Shown piece after piece: positions 1 through 5,895 of a stretch of 8,286 bases of DNA. This DNA is from JANXUC01 sp043782485 (GTDB lineage Bacteria > Acidobacteriota > Terriglobia > Terriglobales > Acidobacteriaceae). Numbering within the stretch: position 1 is the stretch's first letter; each line of letters opens with the position of its first letter. The DNA is taken from positions 1 through 8,286 of the forward strand of contig JAYWAL010000155.1 of assembly GCA_043782485.1 (NCBI GenBank), in the 5' to 3' direction. The position numbers and the translations under genes were made by a program. The notes beneath the pieces are model-generated. The model was not told where the DNA came from, ran no database searches, and saw nothing but the letters and a program-made list of their open reading frames with translations.

Positions 1-1278
1 CAAAAAGAAGGCTGGACGCTTCCGAAGCCGAACGACCAGGACTACGGCATCGCTTGGTGCGGATGGGGCTATGAGTTCAACGTCACCCCAGCCCAAATGC
101 TCAATACCGTTCCGAAGTTGAAAGAAATGGGCATCAAGTGGGCCACCCTGGACGACCGCTGGTTTACCACCTACGGCGACTGGGAGCCGAGGCCAGAAAC
201 GTTCCCTGGCGATTCCATCAAGAAGATGGCAACGGACTTCCACAAAGAAGGCATTTACGCTCAACTTTGGTGGTATCCGCTGGTGGCCGAAGATGGCCAC
301 GGCAAGTGGGAATCCCACAAATACATCGTTTCCAAAGTCGTAAAAGAACATCCTGACTGGCTGGTGCTGGGCAAAGATGGCAAGCCTGCCCGCGTGTTTC
401 GCGGACTCGCCGTATTGTGTCCGTCCTTGCCGGAAGTGCAGGAGTACTACAAAAACCTAACGGCTAAGTTCATCGGCGACTGGGGTTTCGACGGTCACAA
501 GCTAGACAACATCTATACGGTTCCGGCTTGCTATAACCCGAAACATCATCACAAGTCGCCGCAGGAATCGACGAATGCGATGGCGGATGTCTACAGAATC
601 ATCTACCAAACCACGCGAGGCATGAAGCCGGAGAGCGTTACGCAAATTTGCCCGTGCGGAACCACTCCGAATCTGGCCTGGTTGGGGGCTATGGATCAGG
701 CGGTCACAGCAGACCCTGTTGGCGCGGTCCAGGTGCGCCGCCGCATTAAGTGGTACAAGGCGCTGTTGGGACCCAACTCGGCGGTCTACGGTGATCATGT
801 TGAACTATCGGAAATGAAACAGACGAAGCCCGGACAGTTTGTGGAAATTGGCCGGGACTTCGCTTCCACCATCGGTACAGGCGGCGTCCCCGGCACCAAG
901 TTCACCTGGGGAGAGTCGAGCCCGAAGTTCCAGCGGGTCGCGCTCACGCCGGATAAAGAAGAGCACTGGAAGAAGTGGACCGCTCTCTATAACGAAAAGA
1001 TGCTCTCGCGCGGCGAGTTCAAAGACCTGTATATCTACGGATACGATTCGCCCGAGGCCTATGCCATTGAGAAGGACGGCAAAATGTATTATGCGTTCTA
1101 TTCGCCCTCGGCTTCAGCGGCTTGGAAAGGGAAGATTGAGCTGCGGGGGCTGGCACCTGGCAAATACCGCGTGCACGATTATGCCAACAACAAGGACTTG
1201 GGCGAGGTGGACGCAAGCAGCCCAGTTCTGGAAGCAGAATTTACGGGTAGCTTGCTGGTGGAGACCTCGAAAGAGTAG
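1..1278 (+). CDS. GH36-like alpha-galactosidase / alpha-N-acetylgalactosaminidase, 5' end missing
   Basis: The frame is open from base 1 and ends at TAG 1276-1278, giving 425 visible residues; the start lies outside the window, so any signal peptide cannot be judged. The visible part is the catalytic (beta/alpha)8 barrel followed by a C-terminal beta domain (roughly residue 315 onward, ending in a typical LAPGKYRVHDY strand pattern). Family-type motifs are LDDRWF with D51-D52, QLWWYP around residue 90, GHKLDN with the likely nucleophile D169 (the KxD motif of clan GH-D), and TADP with D238 followed by VRRR, which is the likely acid/base region. These enzymes remove terminal alpha-linked galactose or N-acetylgalactosamine by a retaining mechanism. 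It faces a sugar-kinase/isomerase operon, which supports a role in glycan use. Fold and mechanism class are secure; the exact substrate is inferred, and GH27/GH36-like relatives with other specificities are possible. Confidence 0.85.
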   Translation, partial: QKEGWTLPKPNDQDYGIAWCGWGYEFNVTPAQMLNTVPKLKEMGIKWATLDDRWFTTYGDWEPRPETFPGDSIKKMATDFHKEGIYAQLWWYPLVAEDGHGKWESHKYIVSKVVKEHPDWLVLGKDGKPARVFRGLAVLCPSLPEVQEYYKNLTAKFIGDWGFDGHKLDNIYTVPACYNPKHHHKSPQESTNAMADVYRIIYQTTRGMKPESVTQICPCGTTPNLAWLGAMDQAVTADPVGAVQVRRRIKWYKALLGPNSAVYGDHVELSEMKQTKPGQFVEIGRDFASTIGTGGVPGTKFTWGESSPKFQRVALTPDKEEHWKKWTALYNEKMLSRGEFKDLYIYGYDSPEAYAIEKDGKMYYAFYSPSASAAWKGKIELRGLAPGKYRVHDYANNKDLGEVDASSPVLEAEFTGSLLVETSKE

Positions 1279-1607
1279 CGGCGTTCGAAGGGACGGTTGT
1301 CCCCGCGCGTTCGCTGGCGATTTGGCAGCACTCAGCATAGAAAACTTTGAGTCATTGTCCCGGTTCTGGAAATTTTCATTCCGAAGCGTAACGAGGAATC
1401 CCCAGGGGCCGAGAGGGGCCCGACACTTTCCAGCGTTCTTATCAGGACGCCGCGCAGGGAGAAAGCTGGCGAAAGTTATAGCGATTCGGGTGTCAGGGAT
1501 TCCTCGCTTCGCTTCGGAATGACAGGTCTCTAAAAGTGAAGCAGATCTGATTGAGGATTTCTGAATAAACCATTGATCCCATACGGGACCAAAGTCACTC
1601 CAGCCGT
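1279..1607. other. Intergenic region between convergent genes (329 nt)
   Basis: This gap separates the stop of the glycoside hydrolase (+) from the stop of the sugar kinase (-). It holds the inverted repeat at 1376-1524 and no convincing gene. An open frame runs through it on each strand, but these only extend shadow frames of the neighbours. No classic hairpin with a T-run is visible, so transcription from both sides may end in the long inverted repeat. Confidence 0.6.
1376..1524. repeat. Imperfect inverted repeat, REP/MITE-like intergenic element
   Basis: The left arm (1376-1402, containing TCATTCCGAAGCG and GAGGAATCCC) matches the reverse complement of the right arm (1496-1522) at 25 of 27 positions. 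Each arm also contains its own small palindrome, ATTCC...GGAAT. Inside the arms, ACTTTCCAGC near 1424-1433 pairs with GCTGGCGAAAGT near 1466-1477, so the symmetry extends inward. The arms match a motif that I recall as a common dispersed intergenic repeat in Acidobacteriota. Its position between two convergent stop codons is typical of such elements, and it could act as a bidirectional transcription-stop or mRNA-stabilising hairpin. No transposase and no clear target duplication is seen. Confidence 0.7.
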
Positions 1608-2558
1608 TCACCGAATTGCAGATCCGTGCAGCTCGCAGAACTCAGCCCACATCGCCGGGTTGCGGAAGGCTTCGGTGCCTCCGGAGCGCGTAGTCGAAAA
1701 TGCAGCCGCGCGGTTACCGGAATCCAAACTCGCTTTCAGATCCGCGCCGCGCACGTACTCGTGCAGGAACCCGGCATTGAACGTATCGCCAGCCCCCAGC
1801 GGATCCACGACATCCACGGAAAGGGGCAGGCAATGCACGCGCTCAGCGCCGCGCACGGCCATCGCTCCTTTAGATCCCATCTTCACCACCAGCAGAGGGA
1901 TCTTCGCCGAGAGAATGCGCACGGCCTCCTCAAAGTCCTCCGTGCGCGCCATTTTGCAGGCCTCGCGCTCGTTGGGCATCAGAATGTCGACAAAGGGCAG
2001 GGCGTCTGGGAATGTTTCTTCCCACCGGTCTTCCGGGTCGTCGTTGGTGTCGCAGGAAATGGTAAGCCCGGCAGATTTCAAGCGGCGGAACAACTCGGGA
2101 ATCTGCGGCACCAGCGCGCGGTGCAGAAAAAACGAAGACAAATGAAAATGTCGCGACGAGGTCAGATAGTCCAGGTCCAAATGCTCCAACGCCATTTCCG
2201 CCATGCTTCCCGGATAAGTAAGAATATGGCGGCTTTCCGAGTGCGGCAGAACCATGGTCACGCCCGTCGCGAAAGACTTCGACTCGGTTACGCGGCTCAA
2301 GTCCACGCCCGCGGCGTTCAGGCGGCCCATGGCAATCGACCCGAAGTCGTCGCGGCCCACGCGCGTGATAAATCCAACCTTGCTGCCCAGAACGGAAAGA
2401 TTGTGAGCTGTAATCGCCGAAGAACTTCCCAGCGTGACGCAACAGCCGGTGGCGAGTAGTTCACGTTCCAAAGGAAGATCTTCAGGAAATCCGTAGAGCA
2501 GGATGTCCAGATTGATTTCCCCGGCCAGGGTAATGTCGAAACGCGGATTGCCGTTCAT
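1608..2558 (-). CDS. PfkB-family carbohydrate kinase
   Basis: 316 residues, a normal length for ribokinase/PfkB kinases, which use ATP to phosphorylate a sugar or sugar phosphate in the cytoplasm. The C-terminal signature DPLGAGDTFNAGF (252-264) carries the catalytic base D258 and the GAGD anion hole. The N-terminal part has the substrate-side stretch around LGSSSAITAHNLSVLG (43-58), then GRDDFG (68-73), resembling PfkB signature 1. I chose ATG at 2556-2558 because the protein then begins just before the first beta strand and the start overlaps the upstream gene's stop as ATGA, which suggests translational coupling. The same frame is open to 2684, but that extension lies inside the isomerase gene. 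Given its neighbours, the substrate may be N-acetylgalactosamine/galactosamine or tagatose 6-phosphate; the sequence alone does not decide. Confidence 0.9.
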   Translation of the reverse strand: MNGNPRFDITLAGEINLDILLYGFPEDLPLERELLATGCCVTLGSSSAITAHNLSVLGSKVGFITRVGRDDFGSIAMGRLNAAGVDLSRVTESKSFATGVTMVLPHSESRHILTYPGSMAEMALEHLDLDYLTSSRHFHLSSFFLHRALVPQIPELFRRLKSAGLTISCDTNDDPEDRWEETFPDALPFVDILMPNEREACKMARTEDFEEAVRILSAKIPLLVVKMGSKGAMAVRGAERVHCLPLSVDVVDPLGAGDTFNAGFLHEYVRGADLKASLDSGNRAAAFSTTRSGGTEAFRNPAMWAEFCELHGSAIR

Positions 2559-3631
2559 GCCGTCTCGTTCAGAATGACGACTTGGGAAAGATTCCGAGGC
2601 GAGTCCGGATCTAATCCCTTTTTCAACCCTGTGTACAAGCCCAGCAATTGCCCGGCGAGAGAGCAGGCGGCCAAGCGGGAGCACTCACTGCCGGAAGGCA
2701 CTTCAATCAATAAATCCGCGGCCGTGCGAATGCGCGCGTTCGGCTGGCTGGTCACCACCAGCGTCGTTGCCCCCAAAGCCTTCATTTCTTCGAGCAAGTC
2801 GACCTCGGCCGCGTAAGCACTGTCGGAAATAAAAAGTCCCAGCAGCGACCGCGGGCTGACAATCGACTTCGGCCCATGACGAAATTCCAGGCTGTGAAAG
2901 ACTTGCGCGTAGCTGCAGGAGGACTCCATCACCTTCAGCATGGCCTCGTTGGCGATGCCAAAGAATGGCCCCTGGCCCAGAAAGGAATAGTTTTCCAGGT
3001 CGTGCCGGCTGACAAAACTTCGCACCATTTCCGGCACGCGTTCAAACATGGCGGCGGAACGGAATGGTAGCTGGCGAAGTTCGTCGAGCAGCGCGTCCTT
3101 GCCGGCCACCGAAGCTGCCAAAAATTGCAATGCCATCAGCATGGAGCTGAACGACCGAGTCATTACAGTGCTCTTCTCGGCCGCCGCTTCAAGAATGATG
3201 GGCAGCGCCGAAGTCTGCGCCAGCGGCTGGTCGCCATAGCAGGTGACGGCAATCGTTCGAATGCCGCGTTCACGTTCTAAATATTGCGTGGCCCGCACAA
3301 CTTCCGTGGTCTTGCCCGAGCGCGAAATCATCACAGGAATGATGGTGCGACGCTTGCCCAGAACAACGTCGGGAAAGAACATGATTTCCGAAGCTGGCAC
3401 GGCGCGCGCGGGCATCCCGGTGATGGCCGTAAACGAGGCGGCGGCCGACAGGGCAATGTAGTAGCTGGTGCCGCACCCCACAAACAGCCATTCGCCATCT
3501 GGCGGCAAGTGGGTGCAAATCTTGCGAATGGTTTCCATCTGGTCCAATGCGCGCAGGCATTCGGTCCAGCATTGCGGCTGCGAAAGAATTTCGTCCAGCG
3601 TCGTGGTTGGGCGATCCAGCGTCGAATTCAT
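2555..3631 (-). CDS. Double-SIS-domain sugar-phosphate isomerase/deaminase, GlmS-C/AgaS-like
   Basis: 358 residues with two SIS domains. SIS1 is roughly residues 45-175, with GCGTSYYIA (52-60) and the phosphate-binding SRSGKTTE (103-110). SIS2 is roughly 205-335, with LGQGPFFGIANEA (218-230), KVMESS with E236 and EFRHGPKSI with H252; E236 and H252 align with the catalytic Glu and His of the GlmS isomerase domain. The C-terminal DPDSPRNLSQVV (341-352) matches the GlmS-type tail DxDxPRNL. There is no N-terminal glutaminase domain, so it is not a full GlmS. Such stand-alone proteins are hexosamine-6-phosphate deaminases/isomerases (AgaS, NagB-II) or related enzymes such as fructosamine-6-phosphate deglycases. 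It lies 24 nt after the DeoR gene and overlaps the kinase gene by 4 nt, so the three form an operon. Shine-Dalgarno is weak. An AgaS-like galactosamine-6-phosphate deaminase role is inference. Confidence 0.87.
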   Translation of the reverse strand: MNSTLDRPTTTLDEILSQPQCWTECLRALDQMETIRKICTHLPPDGEWLFVGCGTSYYIALSAAASFTAITGMPARAVPASEIMFFPDVVLGKRRTIIPVMISRSGKTTEVVRATQYLERERGIRTIAVTCYGDQPLAQTSALPIILEAAAEKSTVMTRSFSSMLMALQFLAASVAGKDALLDELRQLPFRSAAMFERVPEMVRSFVSRHDLENYSFLGQGPFFGIANEAMLKVMESSCSYAQVFHSLEFRHGPKSIVSPRSLLGLFISDSAYAAEVDLLEEMKALGATTLVVTSQPNARIRTAADLLIEVPSGSECSRLAACSLAGQLLGLYTGLKKGLDPDSPRNLSQVVILNETA

Positions 3632-3655
3632 GGTTGGTGTTGGTCCCGATACTTT

Positions 3656-4435
3656 CTAAACAAGGGTCACGGTAATGCCCAAGTCTTTGAGTGCTTGCAA
3701 ATCAGTTTTAGCAATGCGCTTGTCGGTGATCACATGGTGGACGGCTTTGGTGGGTACGATGTGCGAAAGACTGCGGTGGCCAAACTTGCTGGCGTCGCAA
3801 ACCGCCACCACGCGTCGCGCCCGTTCCACCATCACGCGGTTGACTTTCGCTTCCAGCAGGTTGGGCGTGCTCAATCCCAGCTTCACGTCGAAGCCATCCA
3901 CGCCCAGGAAACAAAGATCGGCGCTCAGCTGGCGCAAACTCTCTTCTGCCAGCGGGCCCACCAGCGAAAACGAATTGCGGCGCACGCTACCGCCAGTCAA
4001 TAACACTTCAATCTCGGAATTGGCCAGTTCGGCCGCGATGTTCACAGCGTTGGTGATCACCGTCAGTTTGCGGTGCCCCCGCAGGCTGCGGGCGATCGTC
4101 GTCGTGGTCGTGCCGGAATCCAGGATGATGGATTGGCCTTCCTCGATGAGCCGCACGGCCGCGGCAGCGATGCGCATTTTTTCGCCGTGGTGCAGCTTTT
4201 CTTTTTCCTGCAAGGAAGGGTCGGCCAGCGCTCCCGTTTGCACCGTAAGAGCGCCACCATGTGTGCGATGGAGCAGCCCCTGCGCGTGCAGCACTTCCAA
4301 ATCTTTACGAATTGTGATTTGGGAAGTGTCGAAGCGGGCGGAAAGGTCTGTCACCAGAACGCGAGACTCGCGGTTCAGCAGATCGAGGATGACGCGCCTA
4401 CGCTCCTCATTCAGCAACTTCTCGCCTTTGGCCAT
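3656..4435 (-). CDS. DeoR/GlpR-family transcriptional repressor of sugar catabolism
   Basis: 259 residues, the normal DeoR-family length. The N-terminal winged HTH (about residues 7-60) carries the family signature, with DLSARFDTSQITIRKDLEVL at 30-49 followed by HRTHGGA. The C-terminal sugar-phosphate sensor domain has LDSGTTTTTIA (105-115), ITNAVNIA (127-134), LLTGG (145-149), GVDGFD (178-183) and CDASKFGH (213-220), all typical of the phosphosugar-binding DeoR fold. ATG 4433-4435 is preceded by GAGG (4441-4444) with 5-nt spacing, a good ribosome site. It is first in the operon with the SIS isomerase and PfkB kinase. It probably represses this operon until a pathway phosphosugar binds, as AgaR, GlpR or FruR-type regulators do. 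It is probably a local regulator, with candidate boxes in its own promoter. Confidence 0.92.
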   Translation of the reverse strand: MAKGEKLLNEERRRVILDLLNRESRVLVTDLSARFDTSQITIRKDLEVLHAQGLLHRTHGGALTVQTGALADPSLQEKEKLHHGEKMRIAAAAVRLIEEGQSIILDSGTTTTTIARSLRGHRKLTVITNAVNIAAELANSEIEVLLTGGSVRRNSFSLVGPLAEESLRQLSADLCFLGVDGFDVKLGLSTPNLLEAKVNRVMVERARRVVAVCDASKFGHRSLSHIVPTKAVHHVITDKRIAKTDLQALKDLGITVTLV

Positions 4436-4461
4436 AGGAGCCTCGTTTCCCTAAGGCTATC

Positions 4462-4490
4462 TTTTTACATTGTTTTGTTTCGAATGGCAA
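4462..4490 (-). promoter_or_regulatory. Candidate sigma-70 promoter of the repressor-isomerase-kinase operon
   Basis: On the minus strand TTGCCA (4485-4490, 5 of 6 to the -35 consensus) is followed by a 17-nt spacer and TAAAAA (4462-4467, 4 of 6 to the -10 consensus). This puts the transcript start near 4455, about 20 nt before the ATG of the DeoR-family gene, with the GAGG ribosome site in between. The region is clearly richer in A and T than its surroundings. Confidence 0.6.
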
Positions 4491-4514
4491 GCATTTCGAT
4501 GCAATGAATCGAAA
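4478..4514. promoter_or_regulatory. Candidate DeoR-family operator: three TTTCGA/TCGAAA boxes
   Basis: TTTCGAAT at 4478-4485 and TTTCGAT at 4494-4500 are direct copies 16 bp apart. The second forms a perfect 7-bp inverted repeat with ATCGAAA at 4508-4514 across a 7-nt spacer. The first box lies in the spacer and touches the -35 element of the predicted promoter, a position where bound repressor would block polymerase. DeoR-family operators, including AgaR boxes, often contain TTTCG-type half-sites. Binding by the adjacent DeoR protein is inferred. Confidence 0.5.
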
Positions 4515-4627
4515 GAAGCGGGGGGGAAGGGAACTGAAGAATGGCGGACCGCCCAGCGAGACGACGGGACCGACGAAGTCGAGAAAAGACACAGCTCCGC
4601 CCAGCGACTTATGCTGGCAGCAATCAG

Positions 4628-4825
4628 CTAGCGGGCTTTGCGGGCCGCGACAGCCTGAGCGAAATGCTCGACAGTCAATCCCATCGACACCTTTTTCAGT
4701 TTGTCGGTGAGTTTGGTGCGCTCGGCGTCGGTCTTGGCGACAACATAACGCTTGCGGAGCTGGCTGATTTTCGCGGTTCGGGTACGGCGGCGGCGGATTT
4801 CGCTACGGCGGGTCGGTGTGCTCAT
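4628..4825 (-). CDS. Small highly basic hypothetical protein (DUF6800-like)
   Basis: 65 residues, ATG at 4823-4825, TAG at 4628-4630. About 20 residues are Arg or Lys, with an RRRR cluster near residue 11, then an alpha-helical stretch LRKRYVVAKTDAERTKLTDK (23-42). The LRxxxxxAKTDAERxKLxxKLKK pattern resembles DUF6800-type short proteins that I know from Planctomycetes and relatives, but this is from memory. Predicted to be soluble, cytoplasmic and nucleic-acid-binding in character; no signal or membrane segment. No Shine-Dalgarno is evident, but a TATAAT lies 15 nt before the ATG, so it likely has its own promoter and a very short leader. It is separated from the DeoR gene by 192 nt. Function unknown. 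Confidence 0.6.
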   Translation of the reverse strand: MSTPTRRSEIRRRRTRTAKISQLRKRYVVAKTDAERTKLTDKLKKVSMGLTVEHFAQAVAARKAR

Positions 4826-4840
4826 AAGGGTTCAATTGCG

Positions 4841-4846
4841 ATTATA
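4841..4846 (-). promoter_or_regulatory. Perfect -10 hexamer upstream of the small basic protein gene
   Basis: TATAAT on the minus strand ends 15 nt before the ATG at 4825, predicting a leader of about 8 nt or less, nearly leaderless, which fits the missing Shine-Dalgarno. No good -35 element is visible at 16-18 nt spacing, so the promoter call rests mainly on the -10 match. Confidence 0.45.
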
Positions 4847-4872
4847 CCCTGTTCGAGCCTCAGACCACGCAG

Positions 4873-5346
4873 TTAAGCGATGCTGGCTTGCTGGCTCGCA
4901 TAGAAGGGGCCGGTGGGCTGTTTCCCGGGCCGGTCGCGTCGTAGTAGATCTCGCAGCGAATCCAGAACCGAGGCTAAGGCGTCGGGGTCGCTGGCTACCA
5001 TATTTCGGACGCTTTCCTGGTCGATGACGATCTCTCCAATCGGTTTATGGCGGGAGACTGGGCTCTGCGCCGAAAACTGGGTGGAGGCTTGTGGTGAGCC
5101 AGTCTGGGTGTCTTGCCGGGTGAAAGTCAGGTCAAGCCGCCCGCTGAACATCCAGTGCGCCACCACCTCGATTGCATGTTCGGACGAACAAGCGCCTCGG
5201 GCCGACTCGTTGGCAGCCAAAATTCGATTCCATCGAAGAATGGTGATGCCGTGACTGCGCGGAGGCGAAACTAGCAGATAGGCGGGCGTCCGTGGGCCAA
5301 GACCGTGACCGCAGACGGCGCAGCGTTTACCGGGTTGCACACTCAA
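4873..5346 (-). CDS. Hypothetical protein with N-terminal CxxC motif
   Basis: About 157 residues from a TTG start at 5344-5346, ending at TAA 4873-4875. I prefer this start because GGAGGAA (5351-5357) precedes it at ideal spacing and the protein then begins shortly before its first conserved-looking motif, KRCAVCGHGLG. An in-frame GTG at 5446-5448 would give 191 residues, overlap the upstream gene by 4 nt (GTGA), and add a DLxDV repeat peptide, but has no Shine-Dalgarno. Visible features are CAVC near the N-terminus, a C-S-x-EHAIEVVAHWM helix in the middle, and a Ser/Gln-rich linker before an acidic-then-basic C-terminal helix (SVRNMVASDPDALASVLDSL). CxxC plus the later Cys may bind zinc. No membrane or signal segment. 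It resembles small Acidobacteriota hypothetical proteins; function unknown. Confidence 0.6.
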   Translation of the reverse strand: MSVQPGKRCAVCGHGLGPRTPAYLLVSPPRSHGITILRWNRILAANESARGACSSEHAIEVVAHWMFSGRLDLTFTRQDTQTGSPQASTQFSAQSPVSRHKPIGEIVIDQESVRNMVASDPDALASVLDSLRDLLRRDRPGKQPTGPFYASQQASIA

Positions 5347-5350
5347 GCAG

Positions 5351-5357
5351 TTCCTCC
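5351..5357 (-). promoter_or_regulatory. Strong Shine-Dalgarno deciding the TTG start
   Basis: GGAGGAA on the minus strand, with GGAGG 6 nt before TTG 5344-5346. It is one of the best ribosome sites in the window and argues that the CxxC protein begins at TTG and not at the GTG 102 nt upstream. Confidence 0.6.
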
Positions 5358-5370
5358 GCTCTTTAACGTC

Positions 5371-5430
5371 TTGCAAATCAACGTCCTGCAAATCAACGTC
5401 ATGCAAATCAACATCTCGCAAATCAACGCG
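5371..5430. repeat. Tandem array of four 15-bp units
   Basis: Units at 5371-5385, 5386-5400, 5401-5415 and 5416-5430. The first two differ only in their first base, and GCAAATCAAC is invariant in all four. A degenerate half unit (TTTAACGTC, 5362-5370) flanks the array. Read on the minus strand in the frame of the downstream gene, it would encode a five-residue repeat (VDLQD, VDLQD, VDLHD, VDLRD). With the TTG start it lies wholly in the gap between two small genes. Confidence 0.85.
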
Positions 5431-5444
5431 CAAAGCTCGTAGGC

Positions 5445-5702
5445 TCACGCCACAGCAGCTCGCCCCGCCATGGGGATCAGAACAATCCCCGCTCCGTGGT
5501 CAAAGACGAGGTTCCAGCGTTGGCTGCACGAGCCGCAGAGCCAGTAGTATTCGGAAGAACGCGCCGATTTTGGGTTCTTGCGGAGAGGCTTGCCGGTCGC
5601 CGGCGGCTCTTCCGCCTTGGGCTTGTCGACCCGTAGCAAGCGGCCCTCCCGCAAGTGCTTGAAACTTGTCGAACACGACGGATTGACGCATTTGCTGAGC
5701 AA
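5445..5702 (-). CDS. Small zinc-ribbon-like hypothetical protein
   Basis: 85 residues from TTG 5700-5702, ending at TGA 5445-5447. GAGG within GAGGGGGAA (5705-5713) precedes the TTG at 7-nt spacing, and the product then begins MLSKCVNPSC, right before the first metal-binding-type motif. An in-frame ATG at 5733-5735 would add 11 residues but lacks a clear ribosome site. The protein has CVNPSC near the N-terminus, a basic Pro/Lys-rich middle, and WLCGSCSQRWNL followed by a GAGIVLIP strand. CxxxxC plus CxxC could hold one zinc. The layout recalls short Acidobacteriota proteins with KCxNPxC...FWLCxxCS; their function is not known to me. It is followed by the second CxxC gene, probably in one transcript. 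Confidence 0.65.
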   Translation of the reverse strand: MLSKCVNPSCSTSFKHLREGRLLRVDKPKAEEPPATGKPLRKNPKSARSSEYYWLCGSCSQRWNLVFDHGAGIVLIPMAGRAAVA

Positions 5703-5829
5703 GGTTCCCCCTCGGGCGAAACGGTGATGCACCATCAATAGTGCAAGCGCGTGCCCAGTTCAGCTTGGCGTTGCGGGAAATACCTGCAAGTGGATGAATC
5801 GATTTGAGTTACGAGTACGGAAAATGGCG

Positions 5830-5866
5830 CTGGCCGCCATCGGCAGAAACTTGCCGTGACGGCCAG
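5830..5866 (-). terminator. Hairpin downstream of the sigma-54 activator gene, possible terminator
   Basis: CTGGCCG (5830-5836) pairs with CGGCCAG (5860-5866), and inside it CGGCA (5841-5845) pairs with TGCCG (5852-5856). It lies about 30 nt after the TGA of the activator on the minus strand. Only a short ATTTTCC follows, not a long T-run, so termination strength is uncertain. Confidence 0.4.
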
Positions 5867-5870
5867 TGGG

Positions 5871-5885
5871 CGAACGTGCCCAACT
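5871..5885. repeat. 15-bp repeat shared by the 3' flanks of both activators, copy 1
   Basis: CGAACGTGCCCAACT matches CGAAAGTGCCCAACT at 8124-8138 in 14 of 15 bases. Each copy ends exactly 10 nt before the first plus-strand base of the stop codon, that is, 10 nt downstream of each activator gene. Confidence 0.65.
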
Positions 5886-5895
5886 ACCGGCACAC

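Noticed and set aside
839..1522. Plus-strand frame of 227 residues overlapping the hydrolase 3' end
   Set aside because: It is an out-of-frame reading of the GH36-like gene that continues into the inverted repeat; the composition is Arg/Ser-rich and low in family signal.
1626..2459. Long open frame (277 residues) on the plus strand opposite the kinase
   Set aside because: It is an antisense shadow of a clear PfkB gene in GC-rich DNA, with no recognisable domain in its His/Arg/Gln-rich translation.
2556..2573. Resemblance of the SIS gene 3' end (GTCATTCTGAACGA on the minus strand) to the dispersed repeat arm
   Set aside because: Short, unpaired and fully inside the coding sequence of a conserved C-terminus; chance is the simpler explanation.
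2559..2684. N-terminal extension of the sugar kinase by 42 residues
   Set aside because: It lies inside the coding 3' end of the SIS gene; the extra residues look unlike a kinase N-terminus, and the ATGA overlap start gives the normal family length.
3284..4003. Plus-strand open frame of 239 residues across the SIS and DeoR genes
   Set aside because: It crosses two well-supported genes on the other strand and encodes no recognisable family; it is a shadow frame.
4601..4617. CCAGC/GCTGG hairpin as terminator of the small basic protein gene
   Set aside because: Only a 5-bp stem with a 7-nt loop and no T-run directly after it on the minus strand.
5371..5430. CRISPR array
   Set aside because: The units are 15 bp and directly adjacent with no spacers, and there are no cas genes.
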